Translations under genes and position numbers: made by a program
Assembly (NCBI GenBank): GCA_020722305.1
Contig: DYLB01000002.1
Span: forward strand, 1 to 11,302
DNA length: 11,302 bases
Direction: 5' to 3'
Source: Anaerolinea thermophila
GTDB lineage: Bacteria; Chloroflexota; Anaerolineae; Anaerolineales; Villigracilaceae
The notes under the pieces: model-generated
Databases searched by the model: none
The model's input: the letters and a program-made list of their open reading frames with translations, nothing else
Told to the model about the DNA's origin: nothing
Shown: one piece after another, positions 6,606-11,302 of the stretch
How positions within the stretch are numbered: the stretch's first letter is position 1
How the letters are laid out: every line of letters begins with the position of its first letter

Positions 6606-7555
6606 TCGAAGCGCCCCCAGATGTCCGTCGGCATTTTGGGCGGACGCAGCCATTTGAGCCATCCCCCCCGACTAGATTTCGAAGGCTTGTGGCCTTTCTC
6701 GAATTGCACCAGAAGTAAAGTAATACTCAACAACCCTGCTCCGACCCATTGGAGCGGGGTTAGTTTTTCTCCCAGCCAGAAGTAGCCGAGGGAGAGCGTG
6801 AACAGCAGTTCGGCCAACCCAAGCAGGGCCGTCTGCATCCCTCCAAGATGTTTGACCCCCAGGAAGAGGGTCAACCTGGATAGAAAGGTGACCAGGGTCA
6901 GGCCCACGACCGGCCACAGGACCGGGTTATCGGGCCATTGGCGGTCGAAGATGAAGTAGGCCGGGACGACCACCGCGCTCATCGCCAGGAGCGTGTACAG
7001 GGTGACGGTTGGGGCGGGAACGTCGTAGAGTACGCGCTGGTTGATGGGGAGGTGCAGGCCGTAGAGGGCGGCCGCTCCGAGCATCATCAGGGCCCCGATG
7101 CGGTTGATGTGAGTGGCGTCGCCGAGGGTCAGCAGGACAGCCGCGCCCGTCGCCAGGACGATGCGGACCACGGTCAGGCGGCCGGGGAGTTCTCCGTCCA
7201 GCGTGAGCCACAGGGCGACGAAGATCGGGTAGAGGGAATAGAGCAGTTGGCCGACGCTGGCGCTCAGGTATTGGAGGGATTGGTAGTACAGGATCGAGCC
7301 GAGGCCGTTGATGACCCCGGCGAGAGTGCAACCGATCATGCCGGCCGGGTAGATATACAGGAAGGGCCGCTTGAACAGGGCAAAGATGACCAAAAGCAGG
7401 ACCGCCGCCATGCTGGTGCGCAGGGCGACCACGGCCAATGGGGAAAAGCCAAAATCGCCAATCGCCTGCCTGCCGAAGATTGGCGCCAACCCCAAAAAAA
7501 GAGCGGATGCCAGGGCAGCCTGGATGCCCTGGTCGCGTCCGCCTTTGCTCATCAT
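6602..7555 (-). CDS. EamA/DMT-family ten-helix transporter
   Basis: The 317-residue membrane protein has two EamA repeats and about ten hydrophobic helices, roughly at residues 10-30, 37-60, 68-92, 94-118, 126-145, 152-172, 180-203, 211-235, 240-262 and 266-286. The second repeat ends with the family signature LGEKLTPLQWVGAGLL. A positively charged, probably cytoplasmic tail of about 30 residues follows, with no obvious domain. The drug/metabolite transporter superfamily exports small metabolites and includes the threonine/homoserine exporter RhtA. The substrate here is not fixed by sequence, but the position 8 bp downstream of a threonine-synthase-like gene makes an amino acid or a related product a plausible cargo. 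The gene starts ATGATG; the second ATG (7552) has the better 7-base spacing from the AGGAGG site. Its stop overlaps the convergent regulator's stop by 4 bp. Confidence 0.9.
   Translation of the reverse strand: MMSKGGRDQGIQAALASALFLGLAPIFGRQAIGDFGFSPLAVVALRTSMAAVLLLVIFALFKRPFLYIYPAGMIGCTLAGVINGLGSILYYQSLQYLSASVGQLLYSLYPIFVALWLTLDGELPGRLTVVRIVLATGAAVLLTLGDATHINRIGALMMLGAAALYGLHLPINQRVLYDVPAPTVTLYTLLAMSAVVVPAYFIFDRQWPDNPVLWPVVGLTLVTFLSRLTLFLGVKHLGGMQTALLGLAELLFTLSLGYFWLGEKLTPLQWVGAGLLSITLLLVQFEKGHKPSKSSRGGWLKWLRPPKMPTDIWGRFD
6732..6768 (+). terminator. Terminator-like hairpin for the kinase operon inside the convergent gene
   Basis: Plus-strand arms AACCCTGCTCC (6732-6742) and GGAGCGGGGTT (6751-6761) form an 11-bp stem with one T-G wobble and an 8-base loop, followed by AGTTTTT (T-run 6764-6768). 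It lies 126 bp past the regulator stop, within the 3' coding part of the minus-strand transporter gene. The minus strand has no T-run after the hairpin, so it would act only on plus-strand transcripts. Caution: this DNA also encodes the conserved LTPLQWVGAG motif of EamA proteins, so the pairing could be partly coincidental. Confidence 0.5.
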
Positions 7556-7559
7556 TCAG

Positions 7560-7565
7560 CCTCCT
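7560..7565 (-). promoter_or_regulatory. Ribosome binding site AGGAGG of the transporter gene
   Basis: A perfect AGGAGG on the minus strand overlaps the TAG stop (7566-7564) of the upstream PLP-enzyme gene. It stands 4 bases from the ATG at 7555 and 7 bases from the ATG at 7552, which favours the second ATG. The overlap of stop codon and ribosome site indicates translational coupling of the two genes. Confidence 0.75.
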
Positions 7566-9237
7566 AATTGAGTAACGAACGGACCTCGTCCAGGAATTCG
7601 TCGTTCAAGAAATCCCCCTTCTGCATCAGGGCCTGGATGCGGCCTTGCAAGCGTTTTTTTTCGTCCGCGGTGAGTTCCTTGGCGGTGGAGACAATGACCG
7701 GTATCCCCGAGGTTTCGTCGTTGGATTTGAGCGCCTCGATCACGGAAAAGCCGTCCATCCCCGGCATCATCAGGTCCAGGATGATCAGGTCCGGCAATTC
7801 TTTTTGGATCAGGGCGATGGCTTCGTATCCGTCGGAGGCCTCGAAAATGGTGAAATCACCCTGCGATTGCAGGATGCGGCGGATAAGGCGGCGGGCGTCT
7901 GCGGTATCGTCCACAATGGCAATGCGCGGGAAGCGGTTGTCGGCAACCCGGCTGAGAGCGGCCAGCAGCCCTTCTTGGGGCGTATCGTCCACAGCGGCTT
8001 TCGATGGCAAGACCACGTTGCGCGCCCAGCTATCGCCCAGGATCATCGGCTCGGCTGGCATGGTATGGCCGGTGCAATTGATCACGACCGTATCTGTGGG
8101 CTTGATCTTGCCATTGCGGATGAGTTTGAACAACCCGGCGAAGGCGACCGCGGCCGCGGGTTCGGCTGAGATGCCCTCCATTTTTGCCAGGACGTGCATG
8201 GCCCGGTAGGCTTCCTCGTCCGTGACGCTCTCGAATGTGCCGCCGCTCTCCTTGACCTGCCGGTAAAGCAGGGTATAGGTTCTGCCGGGGTCGCCGGTGG
8301 CCAGGGTTTCGATGTGGGTACGGGGATTGGTGACCGGGGTGGCGGTGTCCTTACCCTCCCGCCAGGCATGGACCATCGGAGCGCAGCCTTCGGCCTGGAC
8401 GGCGGCCAGGGCGGGATGGCCTTTGACCATGCCCATCATCCGCAGTTCGTGGAAACCTTTGTCCACACCGAGCGGCCCCATCCCGCCACTGATGGACTGA
8501 ATGTACCAGTCGGGGGTGCGCCAGTAGGTGCGGCCGCCGTCGTTGACCGATCCCAGGATGCTAGTCAGTTGCTCCGAAACTTCGTAGGCCAGGGTCTTCA
8601 TGGCTTCTACCGAAGTGATGGTTTTGGCGCCCATGTCAATGTAGATGCCGCGCTGGCGGGAGAACTCAGCCGCGACCTGTTTGGCCTGGTCGTATGAACC
8701 GGTGACTTTGATGACTTGGCTGCCGTAGAGGGCGATCTCGCGCATCTTCACCGCCGGGACGAGGCTGGTCACGAACGCCCAGAGTTTGATTCCGGCCCGG
8801 GCCGCGTAGGCCGAATAGGAGATGGCCACGTTCCCGGTCGAGGCAGCCACCATTTCGGTAATCCCGGCTTCTTTTAGCGCTGCAATCGTGATGGCCGCCT
8901 GGCGGTCTTTGAAGGACGCCGTAGGCCCCTGTCGCTCATCTTTGATGAAAATATTGGGGACGCCCAGCATCATTCCCAGGTTATAAGCCTGGATCAGGGG
9001 TGTGCCTCCCTCCCCAAGCGAAATGTTTGGGCTTGGGTTGCGCACCGGGAGCAGTTCCCGGTAGCGCCACAGATCGAAAGGGCGTTTGGGTAGTTCCTGC
9101 GGGAGCGTTTGGGCCAAAACGTCGTAATCGTATTCGACATTCCGCCAGGGACTTTCACAATTCGGGCATTGAACCGTTGTTGGGGAGAAGGCAAACGTAT
9201 GACCGCAATCCATGCACTTGACAACAAAAGACATCAT
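7564..9237 (-). CDS. Threonine-synthase-like PLP enzyme fused to a C-terminal receiver domain
   Basis: The 557-residue protein starts with a zinc ribbon (Cys8, Cys11, Cys24, Cys27 as CMDC...CPNC), then RYRELLPV and LGEGGTPL, typical of threonine synthases. The fold-type II PLP domain has Lys110 in ASFKDRQ as the Schiff-base lysine, STGN at 133-136, a Gly-rich SGGMGPLG segment and EGISAEPAAA. Threonine synthase converts O-phosphohomoserine to threonine and phosphate. The usual C-terminal TGHGLKDP is replaced by TGHTMPAEP (G390-H391-T392), so a related reaction is possible. After a linker (about 412-437) comes a complete receiver domain (about 438-557) with Asp443/Asp444, phosphoacceptor Asp488 in LDLMMPGMDG, Thr518 and Lys540. 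The frame runs through both domains without a stop, so the fusion is encoded as one protein. The gene follows a hybrid kinase by 85 bp. An AGGTGA ribosome site lies just before ATGATG; the second ATG (9234) is an equally good start. Confidence 0.9.
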   Translation of the reverse strand: MMSFVVKCMDCGHTFAFSPTTVQCPNCESPWRNVEYDYDVLAQTLPQELPKRPFDLWRYRELLPVRNPSPNISLGEGGTPLIQAYNLGMMLGVPNIFIKDERQGPTASFKDRQAAITIAALKEAGITEMVAASTGNVAISYSAYAARAGIKLWAFVTSLVPAVKMREIALYGSQVIKVTGSYDQAKQVAAEFSRQRGIYIDMGAKTITSVEAMKTLAYEVSEQLTSILGSVNDGGRTYWRTPDWYIQSISGGMGPLGVDKGFHELRMMGMVKGHPALAAVQAEGCAPMVHAWREGKDTATPVTNPRTHIETLATGDPGRTYTLLYRQVKESGGTFESVTDEEAYRAMHVLAKMEGISAEPAAAVAFAGLFKLIRNGKIKPTDTVVINCTGHTMPAEPMILGDSWARNVVLPSKAAVDDTPQEGLLAALSRVADNRFPRIAIVDDTADARRLIRRILQSQGDFTIFEASDGYEAIALIQKELPDLIILDLMMPGMDGFSVIEALKSNDETSGIPVIVSTAKELTADEKKRLQGRIQALMQKGDFLNDEFLDEVRSLLN

Positions 9238-9261
9238 TCACCTGAGTAAGATGGAAATTTC

Positions 9262-9301
9262 GAGAGAATGGCTCTCCGGAAATGAGGGTGGAGTTTTCCG
9301 G
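9262..9301 (-). promoter_or_regulatory. Paired inverted repeats in the leader of the PLP-enzyme gene
   Basis: The 85-bp gap between the hybrid kinase stop and the PLP-enzyme start contains two adjacent inverted repeats. One has perfect 7-bp arms, CCGGAAA (9276-9282) and TTTCCGG (9295-9301), around a 12-base loop. The other has 5-bp arms, GAGAG (9262-9266) and CTCTC (9272-9276), around a 5-base loop. They share base 9276, so the two hairpins compete for one base only. No T-run follows on the minus strand, so this is not a simple intrinsic terminator. It may be an mRNA processing or stability element, or an operator. A TATATC at 9313-9308 could be a weak internal -10 box. Confidence 0.35.
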
Positions 9302-9322
9302 GTTTTGGATATAGGCGGGTGA

Positions 9323-11302
9323 TCAGGCCGACAGCCGCTTGAGCGCCTTTTCGAGGCTGGCCAGCAGGTCCTTTTCGCTCAAGGATCCTTTCTGGATCAG
9401 GCGCTGCCCGTATTCGGCAAGCTGTTCGTGCTGCGCGGAACTCAGCTCCCCGCCGCTGACAATGATCACCGGGATGTTGCGCAGCTCCGGCGCTGACTGC
9501 AATTTTTCGAGGATCGTGAACCCGTTCATGTCCGGCATGAAGAGGTCCAGGATGATGGCCTGGGGCGTGTTCTTGGACAGGGTTTCCCAGCCGGCCTTGC
9601 CCCCCTGCGCCAGGACAGGTTTGAAGCGGCCGTCGGCGGAGAGCATTTTGCTGATCATGCGCAAGTCGTCCGCCGAATCATCAATGACGAGCACTTCGCG
9701 GATGCTGCCGTCAGGGTTGAGCCGGTTGATGGCTTGGAGCAGGTCTTCTTCCAGGATGGGTTTGACCAGATAATCGGTTGCGCCCAGGCTGAATCCCTTG
9801 TTCTCTTCTTCGAGAATGCTGCACACGATCACCGGGATGTCGTGTGTCTCCGGGTTGGCCTTCAATTCATTCAGCACCTGCCACCCGTCCATGCCGGGCA
9901 TCATGATGTCGAGGGTGATGGCAAAGGGTTTGATCTCGGCGGCTTTTTGGACGGCTTTGGTGGGTTCCGTGACGGCGACCACCTGGTAGCCCTGGTTGGC
10001 GAGATAGCGTTCGTAAAGGGCGATGTTCGTCGGGTCGTCGTCAATCGAAAGGATCACCCGGTCGCCTTCTGCGCTCCTGGGCTGCGGCTTTTGTAATGGG
10101 AGGGTGAAGAAGAAGGTCGAGCCGGTTCCAACTTCGCTCTCCACGCCGATCCGCCCGCCGTGCATTTGGACCAGGGCGTTCGAGATGGAAAGGCCCAGGC
10201 CGGTGCCGCCGGTCTTGCGCGTCGGCGAATCGTCCACTTGCGAGAAGGGCTGGAAGAGCTTCGCCTGGTCTTCCGGGGCAATGCCGGGGCCGGTATCAAT
10301 CACCTTGACCAGGAATTCGGAGGCGGTTTCTGAAACTTTTTGGATCTCGACCCTGACCGTGATCGAACCTTCGTCGGTGAACTTGGCCGCGTTGGAGATC
10401 AGGTTGAGCAGGATCTGGCGGATGCGCATCGGGTCGGCGCGCACCGGCGGCAGGTCGGGCGGGACCTCCTGCCTGAGTTCGACGGATTTGTCCTTGACCA
10501 GGCCGATGGCGGTGGACATTACGCTCTTGATTGTGTCTGCCAGGTTGATATCGTCGAAGGCCATTTCCATCTTTCCGGCTTCGATCTTGGACAGGTCGAG
10601 GATGTCGTTGATCAGGCCGAGCAGGTGCTGGCCTGAATTGTAGATGGCCGTCAGGTCTTGCTGTTGGAGTTCGCTGATGGGGCCGTCAATCCCTTTGAGG
10701 ATGACCCGCGAGAAACCGATGATGGAGTTGAGCGGCGTCCGCAGTTCATGGCTCATGTTTGCCAGGAACTGGCTCTTGAGGCGGTCAACTTTGCGCAATT
10801 CTTCCACGGCCTGCTGGGCCAGCTCGTAGGACCTGGCGTTGTCGATCCCGACCGCGACCTGGTCGGCCAGGGACTGGAGGATGCTGGTATCGTCTTCCGT
10901 AAAGGCGTTTGGGTTGGTGGATTGGATGTCGAGCACGCCAATGACGCGGCTGCCGATGCGGAGCGGGATGGCTGCTTCGGCCCGCGTCTCCGGGAGCAGC
11001 GGGTTGTGCTGGTGTGTCGGACTCAGGGTCACATCGTTGATCACCACTGGTGTGCCGCTTTCAGCTGCCTGACCGACTACGGATTTCGAGCCTACCGGAA
11101 GGGCGTGCCTGTTCTGTTTCATCTGCTTGCCGGCTGCCCCGGTCGCTTCACGCAGTTCGGCGAGGGTGCCGCTCTCGTTGAGGATGAAGATCGCCGCGTG
11201 GTAATAAGCAAATCGTTCCAGTACCAGGCTCACGGTCCGCGAGAAGAGCGTATCCAGGTCGAGGGTCGAGGTGATCAGCCGTCCGATTTCCGCTGTGGCG
11301 GC
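9323..11302 (-). CDS. Hybrid histidine kinase GAF-HisKA-HATPase-REC-REC, N-terminus outside the window
   Basis: The frame is open to the right edge, so the first visible residue is internal and the protein is longer than the 659 residues seen (numbered here from the edge). A GTG at 11233 lies inside the GAF domain and is not the start. Visible domains are GAF (about 8-155), a coiled-coil linker, HisKA with His185 in ANMSHELRTPLN, HATPase_c with the N-box LLNLISNAAKF, Asp336 in DTGPGIA and GGTGLGL, and two receivers. REC1 (about 416-535) has Asp421-423, phosphoacceptor Asp465 in LDIMMPGMDG and Lys514. REC2 (about 536-655) has Asp541/542, phosphoacceptor Asp586 in LDLFMPDMNG and a Lys in LIQKGS. 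There is no DNA-binding or enzymatic output domain, so the signal must go to another protein. The same-strand gene directly downstream carries a receiver domain of its own. More sensory domains may lie beyond the edge. Confidence 0.92.
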   Translation of the reverse strand, partial: AATAEIGRLITSTLDLDTLFSRTVSLVLERFAYYHAAIFILNESGTLAELREATGAAGKQMKQNRHALPVGSKSVVGQAAESGTPVVINDVTLSPTHQHNPLLPETRAEAAIPLRIGSRVIGVLDIQSTNPNAFTEDDTSILQSLADQVAVGIDNARSYELAQQAVEELRKVDRLKSQFLANMSHELRTPLNSIIGFSRVILKGIDGPISELQQQDLTAIYNSGQHLLGLINDILDLSKIEAGKMEMAFDDINLADTIKSVMSTAIGLVKDKSVELRQEVPPDLPPVRADPMRIRQILLNLISNAAKFTDEGSITVRVEIQKVSETASEFLVKVIDTGPGIAPEDQAKLFQPFSQVDDSPTRKTGGTGLGLSISNALVQMHGGRIGVESEVGTGSTFFFTLPLQKPQPRSAEGDRVILSIDDDPTNIALYERYLANQGYQVVAVTEPTKAVQKAAEIKPFAITLDIMMPGMDGWQVLNELKANPETHDIPVIVCSILEEENKGFSLGATDYLVKPILEEDLLQAINRLNPDGSIREVLVIDDSADDLRMISKMLSADGRFKPVLAQGGKAGWETLSKNTPQAIILDLFMPDMNGFTILEKLQSAPELRNIPVIIVSGGELSSAQHEQLAEYGQRLIQKGSLSEKDLLASLEKALKRLSA

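Noticed and set aside
6938..7567. Plus-strand open frame opposite the transporter gene
   Set aside because: Highly charged shadow product; the minus strand encodes a textbook ten-helix EamA protein.
9262..9301. Intrinsic terminator after the hybrid kinase gene
   Set aside because: Hairpins are present but no T-run follows on the minus strand, so termination is not supported.
11231..11233. GTG as start of the hybrid kinase
   Set aside because: The frame stays open to the window edge and the upstream residues continue a normal GAF domain.

Overview
The window reads as a GC-rich bacterial chromosome segment, most likely from the Chloroflexota (Anaerolineae-like). This rests on the GAF-rich soluble histidine kinases, a folate-dependent TrmFO, and short dispersed palindromic elements related to CCTGAGCG/CGAAGG and CCTTCGGCAAGCTCAGG that I associate with that group. 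The taxonomic call is an inference. No tRNA, rRNA, CRISPR or transposase gene is visible.

Layout. Positions 1-98 are non-coding and made of short repeats. trmFO (99-1529, minus) encodes the folate/FAD-dependent tRNA m5U54 methyltransferase; its reading frame is interrupted, in frame, by a palindromic element. A 143-bp divergent intergenic region (1530-1672) carries a second dispersed repeat and candidate promoters so close to both start codons that the transcripts could be leaderless.

On the plus strand a tightly coupled three-gene signalling cassette follows, joined by ATGA overlaps: a multi-GAF histidine kinase (1673-4276), a REC-GAF-histidine kinase (4273-5865), and a REC-winged-helix DNA-binding response regulator (5862-6605). 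The domain order suggests a cytoplasmic relay ending in transcriptional control. The regulator's stop codon overlaps the stop of the convergent gene, and a terminator-like hairpin for this operon lies about 130 bp inside that convergent gene.

On the minus strand, reading from the right edge, lie a hybrid kinase cut by the window (GAF-HisKA-HATPase-REC-REC, 11302-9323), a threonine-synthase-like PLP enzyme fused to a C-terminal receiver domain (9237-7564), and a ten-helix EamA/DMT transporter (7555-6602). The last two genes are 8 bp apart and probably translationally coupled; the kinase is 85 bp upstream.

The most striking content is this minus-strand set. A hybrid kinase with no DNA-binding output lies beside an amino-acid biosynthetic enzyme that carries its own phosphoacceptor domain, followed by a transporter of the superfamily that contains the threonine/homoserine exporter RhtA. 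A reasonable hypothesis is direct phosphorelay control of a metabolic enzyme coupled to transport of its product. The kinase-to-enzyme link, the exact reaction and the transported substrate are all inferred.
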